A stretch of DNA of 64,000 nt from Unio delphinus (taxonomy: Eukaryota > Mollusca > Bivalvia > Unionida > Unionidae). The notes beneath the pieces are model-generated. The model searched no databases. It was given only the letters and a program-made list of their open reading frames with translations, and was not told where the DNA came from. Positions 1 through 12,365 of the stretch are shown in pieces; positions within the stretch are counted from its first letter, which is position 1; each line of letters opens with the position of its first letter. The stretch covers positions 18,928,001-18,992,000 of the forward strand of contig JAQISU010000022.1 in NCBI GenBank assembly GCA_029339505.1. The letters are read 5' to 3'. A program made the translations under genes and the position numbers.

Positions 1-420
1 TCCTTGTTTTGTTTTCCTTTCCTTCTGTGTGTATAGGAGATTGTACCATTTTATTTTCCTTCCCTTCTGTTTTGATAGGAGATTGTGTGGCTTGTTTTCA
101 GGGCCACTCATAAGTCTCGAAAAGATAGTAGCTTTCATTGCCACCCTTTTTTCCCTTGTCCCTCTACAGTCCCCTATACCCATCATATTCCCATGTTATA
201 TTTCCCTTGAGGCTATATAGTCCCACTATGTTCCATTTCCCTTGACGCTATATAGTCCCACTATGTTCCATTTCCCTTGACGCTATATAGTCCTCTATGT
301 TAAATTTCCCTTGACGCTAGACAGTCCCACAATGTTAAATTCCCCTTGACGCCATAGTATCCCAAGCCCTTTTTGACTGGATTTTCCATTGAGGCTATAG
401 TGTCCCCATTAACTACTACC
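1..420. repeat. Degenerate ~35-bp tandem repeat in T-rich DNA
   Basis: About five imperfect copies of a unit containing cccttgacgctatatagtcc lie at roughly 200-380. The same motif family, including the stretch ending in a tact-gg-type tail after 'ttttgactgga', recurs at about 34480-34800, so this is a dispersed repeat rather than a purely local array. No coding potential is seen; the short open frame here is low-complexity. Confidence 0.6.
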
Positions 421-715
421 AAATCTGATTAATATTTCGTAAATCATGTGTATCAACTCCATTAAACACAGCACGAATATTAGTGATATGTGATTACTTT
501 TGGAATTTGTGTATATTGCGGAGTAACGTAAATTACATCTGTGTTTTAATGACTGCATCTGGAAAATGTTCTAGCTAGATTTGATTCCTTATCCAGCATC
601 ATATCATCATAAACAACTAAATTATTAATAAATCCATATAGCTCCTCTACAGACGGTGCTTCATTAAGATCGGTAATACTACTACTACATCTGCTACTAT
701 TACTACTACTACTAT

Positions 716-751
<36 letters not shown>

Positions 752-756
752 TACTA
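421..756. repeat. Gene-free stretch ending in a (TAC)n microsatellite
   Basis: No gene is visible. A tac/act trinucleotide tract occupies about 672-756. It directly abuts the taa/aat tail at 757-775 that marks the 3' end of the minus-strand LINE, so the tract probably grew from the LINE tail. Confidence 0.7.
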
Positions 757-1486
757 CTAATAATAATAATAATGACTTTGTATAGCTCTTTAAAATCTTT
801 AAGCGCTTTACATCACATATAATGATATGACTACCAAAAAAAAAAAACCGTCGTGAAATTAGAAAACAAACATGCTGAATATATTTAAGGTAGGAAATAT
901 TTTTAGATCATTACGTTTATTCATGAAGTCGAAAAAGATTACTAATAAGAGCTATTAAAAAGGGATCACAGTATCTTTGTGTCTAATTTCAATGCGAAAT
1001 GCATTCCACGTTGCTGGTATGCAAAATAACTTTGTCCATATGACTTCATAGTGGGAATGATGAGTATAAAATTGTTAGAAGAGGAGCGTAAATATCATGC
1101 TGGTGTATACACATGAGCGATGCCAGATAGCAATGTTGAACTGGGGTCCGGCAGTGAAACATAACACCTAGAACAAATTTTGTGTTTGATTCTGAATGAA
1201 ATGGATAATTACCAGTGTAGGGTATAGATCAGCAGGGAGGTGTACTCAGATCGCAGTAATCTAAGGGTGATCCGAGCAGCTGTGTTTTGAACTTTTTTTA
1301 AGTTTCTGGAGTAGAAAATGAGACGAACCAGACAGAATTAAGTTACAATAGTCCAGTCTCGAAGGTACTAATGAACACTGAAGCGTTTTAGTAACATCAA
1401 CTGAAAGATATTTGCAAATGGATATGATGCGTCTCGGCTCAAACTGTGTAGCCTTGCATATGTGCATAAATTCAGAGCAAGCGACA
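757..1486 (-). mobile_element. L2/CR1-like LINE, 3' segment (decayed)
   Basis: Minus-strand translation at 1261-1480 gives KYLSVDVTKTLQCSLV followed by PSRLDYCNLILSG, the signature just C-terminal of the RT palm in L2/CR1-type LINEs. It continues with the LHWLP and YGQSYFAYQ blocks typical of their C-termini, between about 1250 and 930. The 3' end reads as a gcgcttaaag-type tail followed by TTATTATT at 757-775, the usual tail of this group. Stops and frameshifts make it dead. Its 5' continuation is at 4063-4990, on the other side of an inserted RTE-like LINE. Confidence 0.75.
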
Positions 1487-4062
1487 TCATCGCCATCGCC
1501 ACCTGGAATATTAGAACTCTGGCGCAAATTGGAAGACTCCAAAAGTTGACACATGATATGGAACTCTACACATGGCACATTCTGTGACTCTGTGAAGTCA
1601 GATGGAAAGCAAGGAAAAACACTGAACTGAAGATGAGCATATCTTCTACTATAATGGAGAGTTAGACAAGTCAATAAATTTCGTAGGCTTTCATGTAAAC
1701 AAAGTCATCAAGGAATCTGTGCTCGAATGTCACCCTATATCTAGCAGAACCATCGCCATTCGTCTGAAATCATCTCCCGTTTACATAACAATTAGGCAAG
1801 AGTATGCTCCAACCACTGATTATGATGATGAAAAAATAGAGACGTTTTACAACAAACTTCAGGAGATTATAAACATGGTAAGTAAAAAAGACATCCTCAT
1901 CATCTAAGAAGACTTGAATGCCAAAGTTGACAAAGATTCTCTAAGAGACTGGGCTGATCATTGTGGAACTTCTTGCAGTGAGCTTACCAATGAAAGAGGG
2001 AGATGGCCTACAACAGACTACAACAAGTTGGTACTAGCCAACACCTGGGCCAAGATAAAGCTTCACGATACAAGACATGGCAAGTATCAATTGGAACCCA
2101 TCATAACGAGATCGACTACACACTGGTTCAAAACAGTAACCGATCTGGCATTAATGGAGCAAAAACAAGAACGTTCCCAGGTGCTGATGTTGGGAGTGAT
2201 CACGACATCATCATTATGGACTTCCGAGTGAGGTTTAAGACAATTAACAAGCCAAAGAAAATGAGACGCAAATTCAACCTTGAATAACTGAAGGACCCTA
2301 ACATCTGCAAGTCATTCCAAGCAACAATTGGAAGAACATTTGCTCCACACCTTGTGATGGATGTTGATGTTCAAGTGATGACAGACACTTTCAACAAAGT
2401 CATGACAACAGCTGCCAAGAATATCATCTGCTTCCATTACCCAAAGAAGGAATCATGGGTTATAGAAGAGATTCTGGACCTGTGTGATGCCCGGAGAGAC
2501 CTCCGAAACACCAGACATACAACATGGGGCAATCGAGTATTGCAAAATAAATAAGAATTTCAGCAAAGACTTGTAGAAATCAAAATATGATTGGATTCTA
2601 CAAAAGTGCACAAATAATGATGATTTCCCCATTCTCAAAAGAGGAGGTGGAGTGAGCCACAATAGTACTCATTGAATCAGTGATAGAGCTACTAACAAAA
2701 ATCTACAACAAGATCTGGCAGAAAGCTGAATGGCAAACTTAGTGGACCCAGTCACTGATTATAACACTCCCCAAACAGGCAATCACCAGCTGTGCCAAAA
2801 TTACAGAACTATCAGTTTGATCAGCCATGCTAGTTAGATGATGCTGGAGATCATCTTGAACAGACTGAACTTACAAGCAGACGAAATAAATGCTGAAGAA
2901 CAGACAGGGTTACGGAGTGGAAGAAGCACAACATAACAAAAATTCAATCTTAGGGTTCTGTGTGAAAACTACTCGCAACATCAACAAGACGTCATGTGCT
3001 CATAGATTTCAAAAAGGCGTTTGACATATGGTGGCATGAGGCTTTGTGGGCCACAATGAATAAGTGCAACATGGGTAAAACGTTGACTATTACCATCAAA
3101 ATGCTATACGCCAAGGCTACCAGTGCAGTAATTGCTCATGGTTTTGCGGGGGGGGGGGGGGAATTTGGTTCCAGACAACAGTTGGTGTACGTCAAGGATA
3201 TCCCCTATCACTCACACTTTTCATTATCTACTTACAGCGCACCATGAGCGAAGCCCTGAAAAACCACTGTGGAACAGTCAGCATTGGAGGGTGTAACGTC
3301 ACCAATCTCCGCTTTGCAGACGACATTGATGGGCTGGCAGGCAGTCAAAAAGAAGCTTGCCACATTAGTGAAGAACCTTGATGAGACATCTTGAAGATTT
3401 GACATGGAGATAAGCGCAGAAAAGACAAAGCTGATGACAAATAGTGGCAAACAAATCTCAACCAAGATCACAGTCAGAGAACAGGAACTTGAAACAGTGG
3501 GCCAGTTCGAATATCTTGGGATCCAAAGAGGGATCAGGAGCGGAAATTTTGTCACGAGTAGCACAAACAACGGCATTATGTCAAAGCTAAGACCCATTTA
3601 GAGAGACAAGAATATGAAAACTAAAATCAGATTATTGAGAGCACTAGTCATCTCAGTCTTTTTGTATTTATATGAGGCCTGGACCCTGACAGCAGAATTA
3701 CAATGAAGAATCTAGGCACTTGAAATGAGAAGCTACAGAACCATCGTTGGCATATCTTACACGGACCACATCAGAGATGTCAAAAAGAGAAAGCTGAAAT
3801 GGTATGGCTATGTTACTAGACCCAACAGTCTATCCACAACAGTAATACATGGCAGCGTCTAGGGTGGCATACAGAGAGGTAGACAGAGAAAAAGTGGACT
3901 AACAACGTCACAGAATGGATCAGAAAATGTTTTGCGGAGACACATGCACTGGCACATGATCGAGACTAGTGAAGGGAACTGGTCCAATGTTCAGCACTAC
4001 AGTGTCTCAACGACCACACTAGGTCACAAGACTGATGATGATATGTTCATGACATGTTGGTG
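1487..4062 (+). mobile_element. RTE-like LINE, decayed, inserted in an older LINE
   Basis: The plus strand encodes, in broken frames, an APE-type endonuclease followed by a reverse transcriptase. The endonuclease starts near 1500 (WNIRTLAQIGRLQ), with TRTFPGADVGSDHD at about 2167-2215. RT landmarks are an IDFKKAFD-like motif at 3000-3027, a degraded FADDIDGLAG stretch at about 3313-3345 and EISAEKTKLMTN at 3406-3440. The C-terminus has KRKLKWYGYVTR near 3785-3825. The end is an atgatgat tail near 4035-4045, as in RTE-group elements. Many stops make it inactive. The RTE label rests on motif resemblance only. Confidence 0.8.
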
Positions 4063-4990
4063 GATTGTGAAAGTACTGTCTGGAGTAATACATACGTTTC
4101 GTACTGACTGTGAATTTAATGTTGGTGTTGCTGATAGTTATTGTTTGAGGTAAAAGATGTGAATGAGAAAGTCTTTGTGTTGTGGTCAGAATGGCCTCAG
4201 TTGTATCATCTTTTATCTGCGACTTGTTTCATGTAATCTGTGGTTTCACATCAGAAACGCACCTCTCTACACCTTGGATGGTGACATCAGCTTTGATTGG
4301 TTGGCTATATTTTTATATTTGGGTGTCATCAGCGTATAATGGGTGCTCCACTGGATGATGATCTATGACACATGAGAGTGGCTGGGTGTATAGAATAAAA
4401 AAAGAACAGGTATAATGGGTGCTACACTGGATGATGATCTATGACACATGAGAGTAGCTGGGTGTATAGAATAAAAAAGAACAGGTCCAAGAACAGACCC
4501 CTGTGAAACATATATCAACTGGGCTGGAGTGTGTTCTATTTGCAGATACAATTTGTGTCATGTTCACTTAGAAAGGCTTGCACCACACTAAGGCTATATT
4601 GTGAATACCAAATACATGCTGCAGACGGTGAGGTTATACAGCAGTATATAGCAGGATCCACTGCATACAAATCAAGGAGGGTGAGGACTGTATTCTGTCC
4701 GCTATCCAAACCAGAGCGAAAGTCATGAACTACTATCAGAATAGTTTTATTACTGTGGCAAGGGCGAAATGCAGACTGTACATAGCTAAACGAACTGTTT
4801 GAATTGGTACAAGTTGGGTTATAACAACCTTGTTCTATGATTTGTTATCTGAACGAGAGATTAGAAACTGGGCGGTAGTTCTTTAAATCGTTAAGGTTGA
4901 GTGTTGCTTTCTTCAGAAGATTCTTTACAATAGCAGCTTTGAAAAATGATGTGATACCGGATGAGAGAGCGGTATTTATATCATTACTAC
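4063..4990 (-). mobile_element. L2/CR1-like LINE, 5' (RT) segment (decayed)
   Basis: Minus-strand translation from about 4990 downward shows a LKNYRPVSNLSF block near 4870-4900, then QGSVLGPVLF near 4480-4510, then YTQPLSCVIDHHPV and a PLYADDTQ remnant near 4330-4380. These are successive RT motifs of an L2/CR1-like LINE. A 76-bp tandem duplication (4335-4410 and 4411-4486) repeats the segment after QGSVLGP. The reading continues, after removal of the RTE insertion, at 1486. Confidence 0.75.
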
Positions 4991-5029
4991 CAGATTATCT
5001 AAATTAACGACAGACTTTTTACATTGAGC

Positions 5030-7140
5030 GAAATGGAGATAACTGCAACGATTCCTATTCTCCGCCGGCCAGCTTAGAAACAGTGTTTCTTCCTTTCTCT
5101 TCCGTTTCTGTTTCTAACATTTCTACAAATTCAATTAGGTGCGAAAACGGAATTGCGCATGCAATTCTTCTACGAACAATGTTTAACATTGTTCGACGTG
5201 TTGCAAATCCTAAATAATAATTTGTATTTTGTTATATCAAAGCAAGTGTTTTGCGGCTCCTGCAGCATCTCGTAAGTTACCGGTATTTAAGCTTTTTTAT
5301 TCTGGAAAGTCAGCAGTGTCCTTAGCAAACATCATTGGTGGACCAGTTACTATTGTATAATCATCCGAATATCTTGCTAACCTATTACTGTTGTAGCAAC
5401 ATCAACGTCCTTTTGAATAGTTTCAATATTTCTTCCATCAGTCATATATGTAACACTGTCAAACAACGCCATAATTCCACTATATTAGGAGATGTCCACA
5501 AACAACATCAATAACACTCATTGACAATTGTTTTGCAATCGGTCTTGCGTCTGGGCTACTCTTCTAAACAAACCCTGAACAACATCCCCAAATGCATCTC
5601 CGTAAATTACTTTATACAGTAGTAATCGTGAATTTTTGAGCGCTGTGAATGCTCATCTTATTTATTATTTAATTATCTAATCACTGTGATATTCATCAAC
5701 GATTTCGTTAATTAGAGATCGACAAAAGCTAATACCACCTGTAAATTATTGTAGACAAATATCAGATATTTTAATATTTAATTATTTATGGAGAATTATT
5801 ACCGGCTCCTTTCCCTCCATTATGAAGTTTTAGACGATCTACGTAGGAAAGAATGTTATTATGACAAGAAATAAAACCATGTCCTTGAGTAGAAATCCCA
5901 CTTTCATTTGTTTCTTCCGTTTGTTTTCTTACTCGGTGAATATAATTCCCTATCTTTGTCTAATTTCTTCAAATGCCAAATTTCTCTTTTCCGTTTTTAT
6001 TTAGTGTTTGAAATGGTTGCTGTAATCGTAATGTTTCAATAAATTTATTTATCTTATCAATAAATGTAACATATATGGATCATTACTTTGACCTTATTCG
6101 TTTTATAATTTATTTTTAAAATCCACTTGTGCCGCCTTTCACGATTTACATAATAATTATTATCATACTCAGGTTTCAGATACATCTTTTTATTACCATC
6201 ACTTTGCACGGCAATTTCAGATAACCTTCTCTCTTCAGTATTTGTTTATGTAAGAAATACTCGTATCAAAAGTGTATCGTTTGATTTAGTTCCGATTTGT
6301 ACTTGTTCTGTTTCTGTTGTACGGTCTTTTATATCACCTATTTCAGCACGAGCTTGTCCGATACCGTCTCGTATTTCTTGCTCTCTGCCAGGTGGTTGCT
6401 ATTTCACCTGGAAGTATTCTTAAAAGTATTTTTGTTTGTTTAGTTCTTTCTGCTATTTTGCAATTTGCAATGGCAGTTTGTTCTAATGTAGGTTGAAGAT
6501 CTTCAGTAGCTTCTATAACTCTTTTAGTATCATGTGTAACTGGTTTGGATAACTGTTCTGAACCATCTGCAAATTCTACCTGAAACTCCTGAATATCTTA
6601 TAATGCTTATCTGACAGAATCACAAACTGGAAGATATTTCTTTATTACTTCTAATTTTTCTCGAGCTATTGTAGCTGTATAAGATTCTATAGCTGATGTC
6701 ATATTATTGATATAATAATGATCTAATTACAGCAGCAGAGAAGGCGCAACCTCAATGGGACGTCGTATGGATAAGCGAAAACGTACAAATTTAGAAGAAT
6801 AAAGCTAAACAAAAAATAAAGTAACTCCAAGGAGTATCTCATAGAGATACACTCTCAGTTAGTTAGGAGCTTTGAATTGGCGGTTTTGGCCTAATAGTTT
6901 CGTTTTTGTAAGAAGCTTTAGCTTAGCAAACGGACGCATCTCTAAATTGATCTGTTCGCTTTCTATGCTGCTCCACTGGAACACTTTCATCTGAATCAGT
7001 CTTCTTATAGCATTCAGGTATCAGTGGCTTAGACATCGATGACGTAAAGGATGCAATTGCTCTTTGGGTTTCACTTGTATTGTGACCAACACTCGGGAAA
7101 CACCATAGACAAACCACGAATGTTCTCTTGTAAAGTATCC
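5030..7140 (-). pseudogene. Decayed virus-like coding region, not recognised
   Basis: Several minus-strand segments translate coherently but in shifting frames. Near 6710-6430 there is a segment opening TSAIESYTATIAREKLEVIK and containing QEFQVEFADGSEQLSKPV; near 6400-6330 a glutamate-rich QARAEIGDIKDRTTE; near 5900-5800 GHGFISCHNNILSYVDRLK; near 5650-5560 YKVIYGDAFGDVVQG; near 5480-5330 MALFDSVTYMTDGRNIETIQ and then RYSDDYTIVTGPPMMFAKD; near 5210-5050 RRTMLNIVRRRIA. A possible further piece lies at 6923-7117. The style (long decayed minus-strand block beside mobile elements) suggests structural genes of a Polinton-like or other large DNA element. No family is recognised. Confidence 0.45.
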
Positions 7141-7758
7141 ATCATAATTTCAGTCAGTGTTTATATCCACGTTGAGGGTAACTTTTTAATGCGTCTTAGT
7201 TTTATTTAGAATCTTCTACTAGAGCGAAAGTGTTGGACGTAGCGAGTAATTTCTGACCACTGCCATTTAGGGTAAATGTTGAGAATGGTAATACAATCTG
7301 ATGTAAACGGACTAGAGCGAAATAATTGGATGAAAGCAAAATTTGCTCCAAAGAAACCGGACTAGTTTGTTCACCTTTTTTTACTTTCGTCTTATAAATT
7401 TCTCGAAACCATTATTTGTTTCATTTTTTTTAAAAACCTGTTGGTTTTCGCTCATGTTTGCTGCTTAGTTTAAGACCGTAGAGCAGTAACACTAAAATTC
7501 TACCTTTAAAACAACACTCTTTTGTAAAAACCAACACAGACCATTGAAAACCAGTGTCAAGAAGGAAATCATATGATCAATAACACACCTTATTAAAATA
7601 TATTTCTAGAACTGAAAAACACTTAGAAATTGAACATATTCTTTAGAATAAATTTTTAAAGGTAGGATATCCCGGGTAATTTTAATTCGGTGTTTAGAAC
7701 TTAGTTTTAGAAGGATGATACCGTCCAAATGCTTTCTTTTATATTTAACAGGACAAAC

Positions 7759-7762
<4 letters not shown>
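7141..7762. other. No gene seen
   Basis: AT-rich sequence with scattered poly-T and poly-A runs. Open frames are short and have no recognisable motifs. Confidence 0.5.

Positions 7763-7814
<52 letters not shown>
7763..7814. repeat. (AC)n microsatellite
   Basis: An uninterrupted ac dinucleotide run of about 26 units. The HTHT/VCVC open frames over it are low-complexity artefacts. Confidence 0.95.
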
Positions 7815-7822
<8 letters not shown>

Positions 7823-7828
7823 TACATG

Positions 7829-7858
7829 CAAACTGGTTATTGTTCCTTACACGGTGAC

Positions 7859-7934
<76 letters not shown>

Positions 7935-7965
7935 GTCACCGTGTAAGGAACAATAACCAGTTTGC
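7829..7965. repeat. (AT)n microsatellite at the centre of a perfect palindrome
   Basis: An AT run (about 7860-7932) is flanked by exact inverted arms of about 31 bp. The left arm contains ggttattgttccttacacgg and the right arm its reverse complement. The right arm doubles as the outer end of the long inverted repeat that follows, because a diverged version of the same end is found at about 12335-12362. Confidence 0.9.
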
Positions 7966-9425
7966 AACATGTTTATGCTAGACCGTGAGGCTAATAATTC
8001 CGCGTAATATGGCTATAGGAACTCGTGACTGGCGCTTTATTTTAGCAGAGCGCGATTCACAGGTAAGTAACGTGCATTTCCTGTGTTTGGATCAAAGGAA
8101 CATCAAGTGGGGATCGTAATTCCTCCCTTGACAGACTGCCGGGGAGAGATAATGTCTGCTAATTATGTAGACTATGGGTGAATCGCAAGATTAAAACTAG
8201 TATCTTGAGAACTAAACTCCAGTAGTCGCTAAGCCATTTTGCGGTAAGTCATAAGCTACTCCGACGTCATTCGAAGATGGCGGGAAACTCTGTTCTTCTG
8301 GAAAGTACATAGGCACTTCGGACAAGTCGGTGACTTGTTTGCTCGATTGTTGTAATCTATTACGGCAAAGTAATTGTACTTTAATTATATGCATTACGTT
8401 CACTTCATTACTAGAATCGTTAGTACGTAGAATTACTATTTATAGTGTTTAATTTATTTGTAGTGTTTGATATACATGCATATTTTGATATATAAGCAAT
8501 GTTGTTTTAAAGAATTAATATTGTAATTATCTCTTTGGTTAATTCGTAGTAGCCTCCTGCATTTATTAATGTGATATTCTAGCTTTGCCAAAGTTGAAAT
8601 TGATGTATCACTTTGTATAATAGTTGCAGCGTACAGAATTAGTGAATAGGGATATATGACTATTTGTGTATACTTTGTAGAAGTATCATGTGTAAGGATA
8701 TATCAATGCTTGGATAAGTGGATATCTGTGTACATTTTGTAGAAGTAAAATGTACAGAAATGCGTCTGATTATGTGATATTTGTCTGTATAATAAGATTG
8801 AGAATTTATATTTACCAATGTGATGAAATCTATTGATATATGCATGAAAAGCAGTTGATACTGTGTGCACCATATCAAAGAGTATGGGTATTTCGATGTG
8901 CACGAATGCGTGACAAAATAACGTAATGGCTTGTCTGATGATATATTGATGTTAGGGTGAGTCTAGATAGCTAGATGAATAGCCTAATGTATTTGCGTGT
9001 TCGTACAATAAGATTTTATGGACCAGATGAGCTGTATGAGTCAGAGGGAAATACCCTAGTGCAGTGGGTCCCAAGTATATGGGAGAGGAGAAAAGTAGAG
9101 AACGAAGGAATAAGTTGATGGACTGGAGGAGAACTGGAATACCAGTCCAGAGAAAGCACAATACAGTTGAGTAGTAGCTCAGGGCAGGATGAAAATCTAT
9201 CCCACTACGTCAGACGATGTAATAGGCCGACATTTGGTCGAGTGTAAGACGAGTGATAGGGTTTAAACTATTAAATTTCATTTGAGAAATTACTAAATGT
9301 TATTGAATGGTATTAAAGTATTGTTTATTTGAATTTTACATTGTGTGTATTCAGTAATTGAACTGTCGGCATCGCTGACTGGAGGCTAGGAGCTTTGCAT
9401 CGTCAAATTCTAACAAAAACGAGTT
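7932..9425 (+). repeat. Left arm of a ~1.45-kb long inverted repeat
   Basis: This arm is the reverse complement of 10895-12365 at roughly 70-80% identity by eye. Matching blocks include tgaggctaataatt (about 7988) against aattattagcctca (about 12300), tttggatcaaaggaacat (8088) against its complement at 12130, gtaaggatatatcaatgc-like sequence (8692) against 11580, and gacgagtgatagggttt (9248) against 11020. Neither arm carries a convincing gene. The pair could be a non-autonomous fold-back DNA transposon. Confidence 0.8.
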
Positions 9426-10094
9426 ATTGTGGGTCTTTTGTAATAATTAAAATAATTCGTATTATATTTTAGACATATACATGAGGCAGGCAATTACAAA
9501 ATGAAAATTAAATGATGTCCCACAATGTTATAAAGTTTGCATTTTCTATTTTGGTCAATTATCCTGTTCTTAATAGCTACTAATTTTAAGCTCTAAGCTT
9601 TTCTGATAATCGTCAATCCCTAGTTCCAGTTCAATTCAATAATATAAGTAATTTTTATTTTGAAACATAAAGAAAATATTATAGTATTCATTATGATTTT
9701 CCCAAACATGATATAAATCAACTGACGATACTGTAACTTAGGCGTATAAGCTTGATTATGATAGACGTTAAAAAGACAACAGTTTTAATATTTTCATGTC
9801 TTTGTATAAGATTGTGCTTCCAGTTATACATATGAAAAAGCTTTCTTTTTTTAACATAAAAAAATTGAAGATTTGCATATGTACTCTTTCTATAACATTT
9901 GTTTTAGTTTTCCAACAAACCAAATTTCTGAGCCGTGATTGGCAAAATTAATTTGTCGAATAGGTTCCTTATGAATAACAGATATATTGTAATTTGATAT
10001 AGATTTTTGATTATATGAACTATTGCATTATGACTTGGTCTTCTGGTTTTCGTTTTTAATCTTCGGCATATACATTTTCATAGCAAAACAATAC

Positions 10095-10740
10095 ATACTA
10101 CCCTATGTGTTCATAAACGATCTTTGGACAAAATGTTTTCATAAACGATCCTTGACCTATGTTTTCATAAACGATCCTTGTCATAAATGTTTCATAAACG
10201 ATCCTTGGCCTATATGTTTTCTCAAACGATCCTAAGACTATATGATTTCTGAAACGATCCTTGGCCTATATGCTTTCATAAACGATCATAGGACTATATG
10301 CTTTCATAAACGATCCTGGCCTATATGTTTTCATAAACGATCCTAGGACTATATATTTTCATACACGATCCTTGGCCTATATATTTTTATAAGCGATCAT
10401 TGTCATATATGTTTTCATAAACGATCATTGGCCTAAATGTTTTCATTTACGATCCTTGGCCTATATGTTTTCTCAAACGATCCTAAGACGATGTAATTTC
10501 ATAAACGATCCTTGGCCTATATTCTTTCATAAACGATCCTAGGACTATATGCTTTCATAAGCGATCCTTGGCCTATATGTTTTCATAAAAAAATCCTAGG
10601 ACTATATACTTTCATACACGATCCTTGGCCTATATGTTTTCATAAGCGATCATTGTCATATATGTTTTCATAAACGATCCTTGGCCTAAATGTTTTCGTT
10701 AATGATCCTTGGCTTACATGTTTTCATAAACGACCCTGTC
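10095..10740 (+). repeat. 28-bp minisatellite between the inverted arms
   Basis: About 23 copies of a unit such as cataaacgatccttggccta plus tatgtttt. Two variants intermix: ccttggcctatatgtttt and cctaggactatatgcttt. The array sits in the spacer between the two arms of the long inverted repeat. The open frame at its left edge is a by-product of the repeat. Confidence 0.92.
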
Positions 10741-10894
10741 TAGTAAAACAATACAGAGACATACAAATTTAGATACTAAAAACGTTCCCGTTATTTAGGT
10801 TGGGTGGGGTGCTCCTAATATTAGTTCAATTATTACAGATGACCAACACTGACTCGTTTCTGTCGACAACTGAAGATGCGATAGAGAGATGCAA

Positions 10895-11420
10895 AGCTCC
10901 CCAAGCCCCCAGTCAGCGATGCCGACAGTTAAACTAATGAATAGACAAAATGCGAAATTCAAATAAACAACAATTTAATATCATTCAATAACAGTCATTT
11001 CTCAAAAACAATTTAAATCAAAACCCTATCACTCGTCTTTCACTCGACCAATTGACGCTATTTCATCATCTCACTTAGTATGATCGATTTTCATCCTATC
11101 CCGTGTTCCTACTCATCTGTGTGATCTTTATCTGGACTGGTAATCCTATTTCGTCCGGACCGCCTAACTTCTGCCTCTTTTCTCCCTTTATTTTGTCTTC
11201 CAGAGACTCTGACCAACTGCGCTGGGGTAATCCCCTCTGTCTCCCACAGTTCCTTTGGTCGCTAAAAGTTTCATGTATTAACACGCCAGGATATTAGCAT
11301 CGCATATTCCCCTAGCTATCTAACTCACACTAAACAACAATATCATCAGATAAGCCATTACCTGTTTGGTCACGCATTCGTGCCCATCGAACTACACATT
11401 GTCCCTGATATGTGTACACC

Positions 11421-11482
<62 letters not shown>

Positions 11483-12365
11483 CTTCTCAATCTTATTATA
11501 CAGAACAATATCACATAATCAGACCCATTTCTGTACATTACACTTCTACAAAGTGTACACAGATATCCACATATAGATGCGTTGATATATCCTTACACAT
11601 GATACTCTTACAACGTATACAAAAACATGCAAACTCCAATAAACTAATGTTGCACACTGCAACCATTATACAAATTTTATAAATCAGTTAAACATTTGCA
11701 AAAATATAATATCAAGTGAATACATGAATGAGGTTACTACGAATTAACCAAATAGCGAATTACAATATTAATTATTTACATAAGCATTGCTCATATCTCC
11801 AAATATGCATGTATATCAAAGAGTACGAATGAATCAAACACTACAAATGGTAATTCAACGTACTAAAAAGTATACATACTGTAATGATTAAAGTACAATT
11901 ACTTTGCAGTAATATATTACAACAATCGAGCAATTGTCACTGACCTGTACTGAAGTATCTGGTTTAGCGACTACTGTTGTTTAGTTCTCAAGATAATATA
12001 TTTAAGCTTGCAATTCTAATGTTCGCCACGCCTTGCTTAATTCCGAGTGGATGTTGATTCATATAATTATCAGACACTGCCAACTCCCAACAGTATGTCA
12101 AGGGTGTTTTACGACCCCCACTTTATGTTCCTTTGATCCAAACACAGAATCCCATCACTTACCTGTGAAACATGTGATAACAATTATTATTATATAATTG
12201 GCTAATTTAATATGGCGCCACGATTTTTACGACCATGTAAAAAATTGGCTGGCACTCCATTGTTCGCCGAATTTACCTTCACACATATTTACGGCGCGAA
12301 ATTATTAGCCTCAGCGTCTAACATATACATGTTGAAATCTGGTTAATCCTTACAACGTGATAGAA
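10895..12365 (-). repeat. Right arm of the long inverted repeat
   Basis: Complement of 7932-9425. It starts with gatgcaaagctcc (mirroring ggagctttgcatc at 9392) and ends with a diverged copy of the palindrome arm at about 12335-12362. An (AT)n run at 11423-11480 has replaced or expanded a short AT segment that is unexpanded in the left arm. The divergence between the arms indicates an old structure. Confidence 0.8.
11423..11480. repeat. (AT)n microsatellite
   Basis: Dinucleotide run inside the right inverted arm. Unlike the runs at 7860 and 36990 it has no palindromic flanks. Confidence 0.95.

Noticed and set aside
8660..9161. Small genes in the long inverted repeat
   Set aside because: Short frames are not conserved in the partner arm at 11-11.7 kb, so coding is unlikely.
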